Shown: piece after piece, positions 35,419-46,200 of the stretch | Layout of the letters: the number at the start of each line of letters is the position of its first letter | Position numbering within the stretch: the first letter of the stretch is position 1 | Source: Luteibacter sp. dw_328 | Lineage (GTDB): Bacteria > Pseudomonadota > Gammaproteobacteria > Xanthomonadales > Rhodanobacteraceae | Length of the DNA: 64,000 nt | Assembly: GCF_018449605.1 (NCBI RefSeq) | Contig: NZ_JAAVUW010000001.1 | Location: 930,001 to 994,000, forward strand | Reading direction: 5' to 3' | Made by a program: the position numbers and the translations under genes | The notes under the pieces: generated by a model | Seen by the model: the letters and a program-made list of their open reading frames with translations, nothing else | Database searches by the model: none | Told to the model about the DNA's origin: nothing

Positions 35419-36261
35419 ATGAAAACGCTAAGACTCTTCATTCTGGCGCTGACACTCATCGTCTGCATGCCGGTCATGGCAGGACTCAGAATAGATAACA
35501 TCATTCCCGACCCGAACGGGCCGTATCCGGGATATTCATTCTCGTTTCGAATCACCTATACCCCGGATGCCCAAGATAACGTATGCATGAGCGGTTCCGG
35601 ATGCGCCAACAACTATCACAGCAGGGGACAACTCTGCTGGGTAGCAGATCCTTCCGCCACCACGTGCGATCCGGGAAGCTGGTATTCCCTGGCGGGACTT
35701 TCCATCGCGTTGCCCCCTTGTGACACCGCGAGGCAGTTCTTCACCACATGCATGAGAGGCAGTGCCGTCGTTAACGGACGAGGGTATTACACCGCCAACC
35801 ACCCTCCATTGTCCGGTTACTGGTGCGCAGGCGCATGGCATACCAGTGCCGCCAATTCGCACATGAACATCTATCCGGGCTCTTGCGCCAAGGTGGGCGA
35901 GGTAGCCCTTAGTTGCTCCATCACCCCACCGTCGCCCCTGGCTCACGGGGACGTGTCGGTCGCCGGTGTCATTGGCGACTCCGCCGAGAGCACGGCCACC
36001 GTCCTGTGCAACCGCAGTGTGACCGTCATAGTCAGGGCGATCGCCAGTCCAGGCAGTCCGAGTTCGGTGGTGCCGCTACGTGCCGATAGCAGCATTACCT
36101 CGAAACTGACGGTCAACGACCTCGATGGCGCGACTGGCGCGAGTATTCCTGTCACGGCCAACTATCCGGTCACCGTCAACCTGAGGTCGACGCTGGCTTC
36201 AACGCAACCTTCCCCGGGAGCCGTACAGGGCAATGCCGTCCTGGTCCTCGATGTTCCATGA
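35419..36261 (+). CDS. Two-domain secreted adhesin-like protein (copy 3)
   Basis: 280 residues: signal peptide (1-21, LFILALTLIVCMPVMA), an N-terminal cysteine-rich head (about 22-160; CMSGSGC, CWVADPSATTC, CDTARQFFTTC, WCAGAWH) and the shared C-terminal module from about 165 (SCSITPPSPLAHGD, VPLRADSSITSKLTVNDLDG, ATGASIPV, STLASTQP, VQGNAVLVLDVP). The head differs completely from that of the 33990 gene, as expected for receptor-binding heads under diversification. Last gene of the island; 280 bp of non-coding DNA follows before the biosynthetic operon. Confidence 0.73.
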   Translation: MKTLRLFILALTLIVCMPVMAGLRIDNIIPDPNGPYPGYSFSFRITYTPDAQDNVCMSGSGCANNYHSRGQLCWVADPSATTCDPGSWYSLAGLSIALPPCDTARQFFTTCMRGSAVVNGRGYYTANHPPLSGYWCAGAWHTSAANSHMNIYPGSCAKVGEVALSCSITPPSPLAHGDVSVAGVIGDSAESTATVLCNRSVTVIVRAIASPGSPSSVVPLRADSSITSKLTVNDLDGATGASIPVTANYPVTVNLRSTLASTQPSPGAVQGNAVLVLDVP

Positions 36262-36541
36262 GCCCTCAGCCATTTGCCCACCCCGGCTAGCACGCCAGTT
36301 GTATATGCCGCCCCTGACCCGCGGGCTATAAAGATTCCACAGACGCGAAAGGGACACACCGTCCCTGACGCGTGACGGGGGATCGCATGAAAGCCGAAGG
36401 CACGGCACGGTGGATGAGGGATGACAGGGGTACCACGGCAAGCTTTTGCGACGCATTCAGCGCCTCGCATGGGTTCGCTGTTGCCGCCTCGTCCATTTGG
36501 CCTATGCCTTCGCGCTCTCCCAACGGGTACGAGGCCATACG

Positions 36542-39500
36542 ATGAATGACGCACCATCCAGCAGCCAGCACGGCGCCGACACCGTCCACGGACGCTTCGC
36601 CTCGGTGGCTCGCACCTATCCGGAGCGGATCGCCACCGCGTCGGACGCGTCGACCCTGACCTATGCCGAACTGGACGCCCGCAGCGATCGCATCGCGGCA
36701 GGCCTGGTGGCGGCCGGTGTGGAGCCGGGTAGCTATGTCGCACTGCTGATGGAGCGTTCCGTCGAGGCGATCGTTGCCGTGTTCGGTGTACTGAAAGCCG
36801 GTGCAGCCTATCTGCCGATCGATACGCGGTGGCCCGTTGAGCGCGTGGCGTTTGCGCTGCGGGATGCGGATGTGGCGGCCATTGTCGCTGACGAAGGGCT
36901 GGAAGTTCTCAGTGATGAGATTCCTCTCTTTACGGTTCCGGAGCTGGAGACGGCTAGTGGCGAGCGCCCTTCGCCGCTGAAGCGGCTCCTACAGGGGGGT
37001 GAGGGGGCCGATCTTGCTTATGCGATGTATACGTCCGGGTCGACCGGGACGCCTAAGGGCGTCGAGATTCGTCATGTCGCCATCCTTCGCCTGGTGCTGC
37101 GTTCGGATTACATCGACTTCGATGCGCCGAAGGTGCTGCATGCCGCGCCGCTCGGGTTCGATGCTTCCACGTTCGAGATCTTCGGTCCGTTGCTCAATGG
37201 CGGCACCTGCGTCGTCTACGGCGAGCGGGTTCCCACGGGCTGCGGCATCGCGCGCACTGTCGAACGCCATGGCGCCGAAGTAGCGTGGCTCACCGCTGCG
37301 CTGTTCAATGCCATCGTCGACGATGATGCGAGCAATCTTTCCGGCCTGCGTGTCGTACTCACCGGCGGCGAAGCGCTTTCCGTGCCGCATGTGCGCAAGG
37401 CATATGCGGCCCTTCCGGCGACGCAGCTGATCAACGGTTACGGTCCGACCGAATGCACGACGTTCGCGACGACGTATCGCATTCCACGTGAACTGCCCGA
37501 CGAACTTCGCGCGATTCCCATCGGTACGCCGATCGGCGAGACGTCGCTGCATGTGCTTGATGAGACAGGCAACGAAGTCGAACCCGGCACCGTCGGTGAG
37601 CTCTACATCGGTGGCAACGGCGTCGCACGTGGCTACCTCAACCGCCCTGAACTCACCGCTGAGCGCTTCGTCGCTGGCGGCACCCGTTATCGCACAGGCG
37701 ACCTCGTGCACTGGCTGCCCGACGGCAACCTTGGTTTCGTCGGTCGCGTCGACGGACAGGTGAAGATCCGCGGTTATCGCATCGAGACCGGCGAGATCGA
37801 CATCGTGCTTCGCGCCCTGCCCGGCGTCGCCGCGGCGGCCGTGATCGCGCGTGAAGACACACCCGGCGAAAAGCGCCTTGTCGCTTACTACGTAAGCCAC
37901 GAGGACGGCGTTACCGCCCGCAGCCTGCGCGATGCCCTCGCCCTGACCCTTCCCGACTACATGCTCCCGGTGGCCTGGGTGCGTCTCGACGCCCTCCCGG
38001 TCAACGACAACGGCAAGCTCGATCGCCGCGCCCTGCCCGCGCCGAGCAACGCGCGCCCTGAACTGGCGGCGCCCTTCGTGGCACCGCGAGGCGACGTGGA
38101 AACGCGCCTCTGCGCCATCTTCGCCGCGACACTCGGCCTGGACACGGTCGGCCGCGACGACAATTTCTTTGACCTCGGCGGCAGCTCCCTTCTTGCGACG
38201 CGTGCCATGACTCGCGTGCATGAAGAACTGTCGCCGACTCCCTCCCTGGTCGGCTTCTTCGCCGAGCCGACCCCGGCCGCCGTGGCGGCCACGATCGAAG
38301 GGCGCGCCACCCGCCAGGCGTTGGCAGGACGTTTGTCAGGTGGCGCGCCGGCGGTGGGCGAGCCGGTGGCGATCATCGCCATGGCGGGCCGCTTCCCCGG
38401 TGCGCCTGATGTCGAGACGTTCTGGGACAACCTCTGCAATGGTCGCGAGTCGATCCGCTTCTTCGCGCCGGAGGAGCTCGACCCGGCTGTGAGCCAGGCC
38501 GATCGCGACGATCCGGACTATGTCGCCGCGCGCGGTGTGATCGACGACGTGGAACAGTTCGACGCCGGCTTCTTCGGCATGTCTCCGCGCGAAGCAGAGC
38601 TGACGGATCCGCAGCAGCGACTGTTCCTGGAGCTGTGCTGGGAATGTCTCGAGCGCGGCGGTTACGTTCCCGATGCGCAGGACGTGCCGGTCGGCGTCTT
38701 CGGCGGCATGCATAACGCCACCTATTTCCAGAAGCACATCAGTGGCCGGCCCGACCTTATCGACAAGCTCGGGGCCTTCCAGGTGATGCTCGGCAACGAG
38801 AAGGATTACCTGGCCACGCGCGTCGCGCACAAGCTCAACCTTACCGGTCCGGCGATCAGTCTCAATACCGCGTGCTCCACGTCGCTCGTTGCCATCGCTC
38901 AGGCTTTTGACGCCTTGCGCGCCGGCCGTTGCGGCATGGCACTTGCCGGGGGCTCGTCGATCTCCTGCCCACCGAACAGCGGTTACATCGCGCAGGAAGG
39001 CTCGATGCTTTCGCCCGACGGTCACACGCGTACCTTCGATGCCGATGCTCAGGGCACGGTGTTCAGCGACGGTGCGGCCGTGGTCCTGCTGAAGCGTCTT
39101 TCGGATGCGCTACGCGATGGCGACCCGATCTACTCGGTGATCCGTGGCGTCGCGGTGAACAACGATGGCGGGGTCAAGGCCAGTTTTACGGCGCCAAACG
39201 CCGCCGGCCAGGCAGCCGTCATCACGATGGCGCTGGACGATGCCGGTGTGTCGCCGCGCGACATTTCCTACGTCGAAGCACATGGCACAGCCACGCCGCT
39301 AGGCGATCCGATCGAGCTGGAGGGGCTGACACAGGCCTTCCGCCAGAGCACGACCGATAAGGGCTTCTGCGCGCTAGGCTCGCTGAAGAGCAATGTCGGC
39401 CACCTCGTGATGGCCGCCGGTGCGGCCAGCGTCATCAAGACCTCGCTGGCCCTGTGCGAACGTCGCCTGCCGCCGTCCCTGCACTTCACGTCCGCCAATC

Positions 39501-42500
39501 CACGCCTCAACCTTGCCGATTCACCCTTCGTGGTGAACGACTCGCTGCGCCCCTGGCAGACTGCGGGAGGTCCCCTGCGCGCCGGTGTCAGCTCGTTCGG
39601 CGTCGGCGGCACCAATGCCCATGTGATTCTCGAGGAAGCGCCGGAGCGCGTGCCTTCCGATGTCGCCAGTGGTGCGCAGCTGCTATTGATTTCCGCACGG
39701 ACGCCGACGGCTCTGGGCAACGCTGCCGCGCGACTCGCCGACCATCTCGCCGCGCACCCGGACGGCAACCTCGCCGACACCGCGTGGACGCTCGCCCGTG
39801 GTCGCAAGGCGTTCGTCCAGCGCACCCATGTCGTCGCCACGTCCACCAACGACGCGGTGGGCAAGCTGCGCGACATCGCCGCCGCCGCGATGTGCCGCAC
39901 CTGCATCACGCCGTCACCGGGCATGGTCTTCCTCTTCCCTGGCCAGGGCTCGCAGTACGCCGGCATGGGTCGCGAACTGCATGCAACTGAACCCGTCTTT
40001 CGCGCGGCGCTCGACGAAGTCGCCAGTGCGCTGCGCGGGGAACTGGGCTTCGACCTGCGTGAGCGCATGTTCGCCGCAGACGCGGACGCGCTGAAGGCCA
40101 CCGAACTGACCCAGCCCGCGACCTTCGCCCTGGAGTACGCGCTGGCCCGCCTGTGGATGAGCCTTGGTGTCGAACCGGTGGCGATGATCGGCCATAGCGT
40201 CGGCGAGTTCGCCGCCGCCGTGCTCGCCGGCGTGATGCCGCTGGCCGCTGCCGCGCGACTTGTCGCGCGCCGCGGCCGCCTCATGCAGGCCCTTCCCGCG
40301 GGCTCCATGCTTTCCGTTCGTCTGGGAGCCGCCGAACTGCGGGCGCGCCTCCCGGACGCTCTTTCCCTCGCTGCCGAGAACGCGCCGAATGCGAGCGTGG
40401 TTTCCGGAGAGACGGCGGCCGTCGAATCCTTCCGTCTCGCGCTCGAGGCCGAGGGCGTCGCCTGCCGCCTCTTGCATACGTCCCACGCCTTCCACTCCGC
40501 GATGATGGAGCCCGTCCTGGTCTCCTTCCGTGCCGAAGTGGCGGCGGTGTCGCTCAGTGCGCCGCGCATCCGCATCGTCTCTACGTTGACAGGACTGCCG
40601 CTGACCGACGAGGAAGCCACCTCGCCGGACTACTGGACCCGGCACATGCGTCACGCCGTGCGCTTTTCGCCAGCGCTGCTGCATACGCTGGACGATGCGA
40701 CGCACGCCTTTCTCGAAGTCGGTCCGCGGCCGAGCCTCGCCTTGTTGGCCCGCCAGCACTCGCAGAGTCGCGGCCGGACGATCGTTGCCTCCCTGGGTGA
40801 CGGCCCGGCCGACGAACGTGCCGCACTGCTCGGTGCCGCCGGCGCGTTGTGGTCCGCAGGCGTAGCGGTGACGACGGCAGCCTTCGACCACCGCGAAAAC
40901 CGCCGCCACGTGCGCCTGCCCACCTACCCCTTCGAACGCAAGCGTCACTGGATCGACGCACGCCTCCCGGCGTCCGTCACTCCGATCGCCGCTGCCGCCC
41001 CTCTGCCTCAGCTTCCGCAGATCGCGCCGACCCTGGTCGCGCCGTTCGCGTCGCTCGATACCACCCCTTCCGTTTCTCCCGTCGTACCGGAGCCCCTCAT
41101 GCCGATGCCTTCCGCCCCCACCAGCAACGCTCGTCCGCAGCGCCTCGTCGGCGAACTCCTCGCGCTGTTCGAGGATGTCTCGGGAACCGAACTGGAGGGT
41201 GTCGACCCGGGCGCCAACTTCGTGGAACTGGGGCTCGACTCGCTCTCGCTCACCCAGGTGGCCTTGCAGTTGCAGAAGACCTACGCACTGAAGATCACCT
41301 TCCGCGAACTGATGGACGGCTGCTCGTCGTTCGAGCGGCTCGCGGCACACATCGATCGCCTGTTGCCGGCTGAAGCCCAGCCGGTGGCGCCCGCGTCGGC
41401 GGCCATGCCCGCCCCGGTCGCGGCGGCGGCGCCCGTGGCGATGGCCATGGGCGGCGGACTGGTCCAGGACGTGATCGCGCAGCAGATGCAGATCATGCGG
41501 GAACAGTTGGCGTTACTGGCGGGAGCCGCCGCTCCCGCATCCGCCTTTGTGGGAGCCGCTTCAGCGGCGATAGCCAGTTTGCCGCAAGCACCCATCGCCG
41601 CTGAAGCGGCTCCTACACAGAGCAGCCTGGGCGGTAGCACCAGTGACGAAGAGGCTGCGCTCGCCCATACCACCTACGACGTCAAGAAGGCTTTTGGTGC
41701 GATCGCCCGCATCCATCACGGCGCCACCGAACTGAGCGGTCGCCAGCGTGCTCGGCTCGACGCCTTCATGCGCCGCTATATCGAGCGCACGAAAACGTCC
41801 AAGGCCTATACCGAAGAGCACCGCGGCCATCTTGCCGATCCCCGCGTCGTCAATGGCTTCCGTCCGCTGCTGAAGGAGATCGTCTATCAGATCGTCATCG
41901 AGCGCTCCAAGGGCTCGAAGGTATGGGATCTCGACGGCAACGGTTACGTGGACGCGCTCAACGGCTTCGGCATGAACCTGTTCGGCTGGCAGCCCGACTT
42001 CGTGCTCGACGCGGTGCGCAAGCAGCTGGATGCGGGCTACGAGATCGGCCCGCAGCATCCGCTCGCCGGCATCGTGGCGAAACAGGTCTGCGACCTCACC
42101 GGCTTCGACCGCGCCGCCTTGTGCAATACCGGCTCCGAAGCCGTCATGGGCTGCGTTCGCGTGGCGCGCACCGTCACCGGCCGCGACACGCTGGTGATTT
42201 TTACCGGTTCCTACCACGGCATCTTCGACGAGGTGATCGTCCGTGGCACGAAGAAGCTGAAGTCCGTACCCGCCGCGCCGGGCATCCTGCGCAATACCTC
42301 CGAACATGTGCTCGTGCTCGACTACGGCACACCTGAGTCGCTGCAGATCATCCGCGAGCGCGCCTCGGATATCGCTGCCGTCCTGGTCGAGCCCGTGCAG
42401 AGCCGTCGCCCCGATTTCCAGCCGGTAGAGTTCCTCCAGGAACTGCGCGCGATCACCGAAGAATCCGGTTCGCTGCTCATCTTCGATGAAGTGGTTACCG

Positions 42501-43213
42501 GCTTCCGCGCCCATCCGCGCGGTGCCCAGGCTGTCCTCGGGATCGACGCGGATATGGCTTCCTACGGCAAGGTCGTCGGCGGCGGCTTCCCGATCGGCGT
42601 CATCGCCGGCAAGCGCCGCTTCATGGACGCGCTGGACGGCGGCCACTGGCGCTTTGGCGACGACTCCACGCCGACGGTGGGCGTCACCTATTTCGCCGGC
42701 ACGTTCGTGCGCCACCCGCTGGCCCTGGCCGCCGCGCACGCCGTACTCACCCATCTCACGAACGAAGGCGGCCAGCTGCAGACCACGCTCAACGCGAAGG
42801 TCACGGCCATGGCCGAGCAACTCAACGCGTTCTGCGTGAGCGTCGGCGCACCGATTCACGTCGTCCACTTCGCTTCGGTGTGGAAGACCACGTTTACCGA
42901 AGACCACCCGCTGCAGGACCTGCTCTTCGCCATGATGCGCAGCCGCGGCATCCACATCCTCGACAACTTCCCCTGCTTCTTCACCACCTCGCACAGCGAA
43001 GCGGATTTTGCCGCCATCGCCACGGCGTTCCGTGAATCGATTCTCGAAATGCAGGAAGCGGAATTTCTGCCGCGCCGCCGCGAAACGCCTTCCTTCGATG
43101 CCGAGCGTCCGCCCATGCCGGGTGCACGCCTGGGCAAGGATCCCGAAGGTCGTCCCGCCTGGTTCGTTCCCAACCCGGATGCGCCGGGCAAGTACCTGAG
43201 GGTCACCGCATGA
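36542..43213 (+). CDS. Hybrid NRPS-PKS with aminotransferase: A-PCP-KS-AT-ACP-AMT
   Basis: 2223 residues. Adenylation domain (about 20-515: [32 protein letters not shown]), PCP (Ser in LGGSSLL, ~545), ketosynthase (605-1030; Cys in TACSTS, His in EAHGTATP and NVGH), acyltransferase (1128-1430; GHSVGE and malonyl-type HAFH), ACP (GLDSLS, ~1564) and a class-III PLP aminotransferase (from ~1715; Lys in [10 protein letters not shown], ~2007). No KR, DH or TE. By my alignment to GrsA, the specificity residues read DAFWLGGTFK, one change from a known valine code. Expected product: an aminoacyl starter extended by malonyl, with the beta-keto group aminated. The N-terminal start follows GAGG. REP elements sit inside at 36971 and 41548-41617. 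Overlaps the next gene by 4 bp. Confidence 0.93.
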   Translation: MNDAPSSSQHGADTVHGRFASVARTYPERIATASDASTLTYAELDARSDRIAAGLVAAGVEPGSYVALLMERSVEAIVAVFGVLKAGAAYLPIDTRWPVERVAFALRDADVAAIVADEGLEVLSDEIPLFTVPELETASGERPSPLKRLLQGGEGADLAYAMYTSGSTGTPKGVEIRHVAILRLVLRSDYIDFDAPKVLHAAPLGFDASTFEIFGPLLNGGTCVVYGERVPTGCGIARTVERHGAEVAWLTAALFNAIVDDDASNLSGLRVVLTGGEALSVPHVRKAYAALPATQLINGYGPTECTTFATTYRIPRELPDELRAIPIGTPIGETSLHVLDETGNEVEPGTVGELYIGGNGVARGYLNRPELTAERFVAGGTRYRTGDLVHWLPDGNLGFVGRVDGQVKIRGYRIETGEIDIVLRALPGVAAAAVIAREDTPGEKRLVAYYVSHEDGVTARSLRDALALTLPDYMLPVAWVRLDALPVNDNGKLDRRALPAPSNARPELAAPFVAPRGDVETRLCAIFAATLGLDTVGRDDNFFDLGGSSLLATRAMTRVHEELSPTPSLVGFFAEPTPAAVAATIEGRATRQALAGRLSGGAPAVGEPVAIIAMAGRFPGAPDVETFWDNLCNGRESIRFFAPEELDPAVSQADRDDPDYVAARGVIDDVEQFDAGFFGMSPREAELTDPQQRLFLELCWECLERGGYVPDAQDVPVGVFGGMHNATYFQKHISGRPDLIDKLGAFQVMLGNEKDYLATRVAHKLNLTGPAISLNTACSTSLVAIAQAFDALRAGRCGMALAGGSSISCPPNSGYIAQEGSMLSPDGHTRTFDADAQGTVFSDGAAVVLLKRLSDALRDGDPIYSVIRGVAVNNDGGVKASFTAPNAAGQAAVITMALDDAGVSPRDISYVEAHGTATPLGDPIELEGLTQAFRQSTTDKGFCALGSLKSNVGHLVMAAGAASVIKTSLALCERRLPPSLHFTSANPRLNLADSPFVVNDSLRPWQTAGGPLRAGVSSFGVGGTNAHVILEEAPERVPSDVASGAQLLLISARTPTALGNAAARLADHLAAHPDGNLADTAWTLARGRKAFVQRTHVVATSTNDAVGKLRDIAAAAMCRTCITPSPGMVFLFPGQGSQYAGMGRELHATEPVFRAALDEVASALRGELGFDLRERMFAADADALKATELTQPATFALEYALARLWMSLGVEPVAMIGHSVGEFAAAVLAGVMPLAAAARLVARRGRLMQALPAGSMLSVRLGAAELRARLPDALSLAAENAPNASVVSGETAAVESFRLALEAEGVACRLLHTSHAFHSAMMEPVLVSFRAEVAAVSLSAPRIRIVSTLTGLPLTDEEATSPDYWTRHMRHAVRFSPALLHTLDDATHAFLEVGPRPSLALLARQHSQSRGRTIVASLGDGPADERAALLGAAGALWSAGVAVTTAAFDHRENRRHVRLPTYPFERKRHWIDARLPASVTPIAAAAPLPQLPQIAPTLVAPFASLDTTPSVSPVVPEPLMPMPSAPTSNARPQRLVGELLALFEDVSGTELEGVDPGANFVELGLDSLSLTQVALQLQKTYALKITFRELMDGCSSFERLAAHIDRLLPAEAQPVAPASAAMPAPVAAAAPVAMAMGGGLVQDVIAQQMQIMREQLALLAGAAAPASAFVGAASAAIASLPQAPIAAEAAPTQSSLGGSTSDEEAALAHTTYDVKKAFGAIARIHHGATELSGRQRARLDAFMRRYIERTKTSKAYTEEHRGHLADPRVVNGFRPLLKEIVYQIVIERSKGSKVWDLDGNGYVDALNGFGMNLFGWQPDFVLDAVRKQLDAGYEIGPQHPLAGIVAKQVCDLTGFDRAALCNTGSEAVMGCVRVARTVTGRDTLVIFTGSYHGIFDEVIVRGTKKLKSVPAAPGILRNTSEHVLVLDYGTPESLQIIRERASDIAAVLVEPVQSRRPDFQPVEFLQELRAITEESGSLLIFDEVVTGFRAHPRGAQAVLGIDADMASYGKVVGGGFPIGVIAGKRRFMDALDGGHWRFGDDSTPTVGVTYFAGTFVRHPLALAAAHAVLTHLTNEGGQLQTTLNAKVTAMAEQLNAFCVSVGAPIHVVHFASVWKTTFTEDHPLQDLLFAMMRSRGIHILDNFPCFFTTSHSEADFAAIATAFRESILEMQEAEFLPRRRETPSFDAERPPMPGARLGKDPEGRPAWFVPNPDAPGKYLRVTA
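36971..36993 (-). repeat. REP-like palindrome, copy 2, in coding sequence
   Basis: TCGCCGCTGAAGCGGCTCCT then ACA; core hairpin CCGCT-GA-AGCGG. It lies in frame within the adenylation domain, in the variable loop before the TSGSTG motif, where it encodes SPLKRLLQ. Confidence 0.85.
41548..41617. repeat. Inverted pair of REP-like palindromes (REPIN-like) inside NRPS-PKS gene
   Basis: Left copy 41548-41572 (TGTGGGAGCCGCTTCAGCGG and on) and right copy 41594-41617 in opposite orientation (ATCGCCGCTGAAGCGGCTCC and on), 21 bp apart. The pair is in frame and encodes an Ala-rich linker (VGAASAAIA and IAAEAAPT) between the ACP and the aminotransferase domain. Confidence 0.88.
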
Positions 43214-46200
43214 CGCAGAACGAGCTGGCCGCCGCCACAGCGGTCGACTATGACCCCTTCGCCGGTGCGCCGCTGTCGCGGCTTGTGCCGACCACGGAGC
43301 CGCAACGCGAGGTGTGGCTGGCATCCCGGCTGGAGCCGGAAGCCTCGCTGGCATACAACGAAGCGGTGTCGATCAACCTCAAGGGCTTGCTCGACGTGCC
43401 GGCTCTCGAAGCGGCCCTGCAGGCGATCGTCGATCGCCACGAGGCCCTGCGAGCCACGTTCAGCAGCGACGGCGAAGGTCTCTTCGTCGCCGAACACACG
43501 ACGCTCCCCGTCGCCTTCCACGACCTCTCGCTCCTTGCGCCCTTCGAAAGCGATGCGCGCATCATGGGTGCGCTCCACCGCATCGTCACCACGCCCTTCG
43601 ATCTCGAACACGGCCCCCTGGTGCGCGCGGAGCTGTTCCGCCTCGCCGCGGACCGTCACCTGCTCACCATCGCCGCACATCACATCGTGTGCGATGGCTG
43701 GTCTTTCGGCGTGATCGTGAACGATCTCGCCGCCCTCTACGCGCAGCGCACGGGCCACGGCACCAGCCCGGCCGACGCCGGCGCGTTCTCGAACTTCGCG
43801 TTGGCCGAGGCCGCGCACGCCGGCACCGGGGCAGCCCGTGAGGATGAACAGTACTGGCTGGGCCGGTTCGCCGGTCTCGTGCCCGTGCTGGACCTCCCTA
43901 CGGACCATTCCCGTCCCCGCCGTCGGTCGTTCACCTCACGGCGCGAAGACCGCACGCTGGATCCGACCGAGGTCACCGCGATCAAGCGCCTGGGCGCCGC
44001 CCACGGTGCAAGCTTCTACGCGACCCTGCTCACCGCCTTCGCCGTCCTGCTCCGCCGTATCGCGGGGCAGGACGATATCGTTATCGGCATGCCGTCGGCA
44101 GGCCAGGCGGCGGAGGGTCACGACACCCTCGTCGGTCACTGCGTCAATGTGTTGCCCCTGCGCACGCAGATCGACGACACAACCACCTTCGCGCAGTTGC
44201 TCGGCACGGTACGCACCGACCTGCTCGATGCCTTCGACCACCAGCGCTATACGCTGGGTAGCCTGCTCGCCCGGCTGTCGATCGCCCGCGATCCCTCGCG
44301 CCTGCCCCTGGTGGCCGTGCTGTTCAATCTCGATGCCCAGCTCGACGAAAGCACCGTGACCTTCCCCGGGTTGCGCTTCGATGTCGAAGCCATACCGCGC
44401 GCCTACGAGAACTTCGAGCTCTTCGTCAACGCCGTGCAGGTTGGCGGCGGCTTGCGCCTCGAATGCCAGTACAACGCCGATCTGTTCGATGGCGCGACGA
44501 TCCAGGGCTGGCTCGACGCCTACGCGATGCTGCTCCGTCAGGCCGCCATCGATCCGACCCTGGAGGCCGTCGCGCTTCCGATCGTCTCCGACGCGGTATA
44601 CCGCGAACTGGCCGCACTGCAACCCGCGCCGACGCCATTCCCCGAACTCCGCCTCGCCCACGAATTCTTCGAGCAGCAGGTGGACCGCGCGCCGGAGCGC
44701 TCGGCCGTGCGTCATGCCGACCGCTCACTCAACTATGCGGCACTCGAGTCACGGTCCAACCGTGTGGCCAATGCCCTGCGCGAGCGGGGCATCGGCCACG
44801 GCGACCTGGTCGGCCTCTCGCTTGCGCGGGGTCTCGACATGGTTGCGGCCGTTCTCGGTGTGCTCAAGTCCGGTGCCGGCTACGTGCCCCTGGATCCCAC
44901 CTTCCCGGCCGATCGTCTTGCCTTCATGGCGGAGGATGCCGCGCTGGCCGCCCTCGTCGTCGACGACAACGCGCCCCTGGCCTTTCCGTTCGACCCGACA
45001 CGCGTCCTCGCGCTTACCAGTGAAGAAGTGGTGCACGCTTCCTTCGAGCGCCCGGAACGTAATCGCAAGGCGGCCACGCCCGATTCGGTGGCCTATGTGA
45101 TCTTCACCTCCGGATCGACCGGCCGCCCCAAGGGAGTGCGCGTGCCGCACCGCGCCGCGGCCAACTTCCTCACCAGCATGCAACGCGTCCCGGGTATCGC
45201 TCCCGACGATCGTCTGGTCGCCGTCACGACCCTGTCCTTCGATATCGCCTTCATGGAGCTAATGCTCCCGTTGACCAGCGGTGCCGAAATCGTCGTCGCC
45301 GGTCGTGACGACGTGCGCGATGGCGGACAGCTGCGTCGCCTTATCGAAGAAGTGGATGCCACGATGATGCAGGCGACTCCTGCTGGCTGGCGGTTGCTCG
45401 TCGACGCCGGCTGGAAAGGTCGCCCCGCGTTCCGCGCGGTCTCCGGCGGTGAACCCCTGCCGGTCGACCTCGCCGAGGCCCTGCTCGATCGTTGCGGCGA
45501 GGTATGGAACGGCTACGGCCCGACCGAAACCACGGTGTACTCGACCTACTGGCGTGTGTCCGACCCGCGCGAAGGGATCTACATCGGGCGTCCCATCGCG
45601 AACACCACCGTGCACATCCTCGATGAGCGCGGCAACCACTGCCCACTCGGCGTGCCCGGCGAGATTCACATCGGCGGTGCCGGCGTCACGCTCGGCTACC
45701 TCGATCGTCCGCAGCTCACCGCGGAGCGTTTCGTTCCCGATCCCTGGGCGGAGGCACCGGACTCACGGATGTACCGGACCGGCGATCGCGGTCGTTGGCT
45801 CGCCAACGGCATGATCGAACACCTGGGCCGCCTGGACTTCCAGGTGAAAGTTCGCGGCTACCGCATCGAGCCGGGTGAGATCGAAAGCGTGCTCGCCGAC
45901 ACCCCCGAGGTCGGCCGCGCCGTTGTCATCGCGCGTGAGGACCGTCCGGGCGACGTGCGCCTTGTGGCTTACGTGGTGGGTCGCGAGTGTGCCACGGTCA
46001 GTGAGGACACGTTGCGCTCGCGCCTGCGTTCGCGTCTGCCCGACTATATGATTCCGCAACACATCCTCATGCTGGACGCGATCCCGCTGCTGCCCAACGG
46101 CAAGATCGACCGCAAAGCCCTGCCGCCGCCGATCGCCCACTCGGTGGCGACACCCGGTGAACGAATGGCGCCGCGCAACGACGACGAGCGCCGCGTAGCC

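Noticed and set aside
36446-36541. Upstream ATG extending the NRPS-PKS by 32 residues
   Set aside because: The added residues are Arg/Cys-rich and unlike A-domain N-termini; the ATG at 36542 has a GAGG sequence before it.
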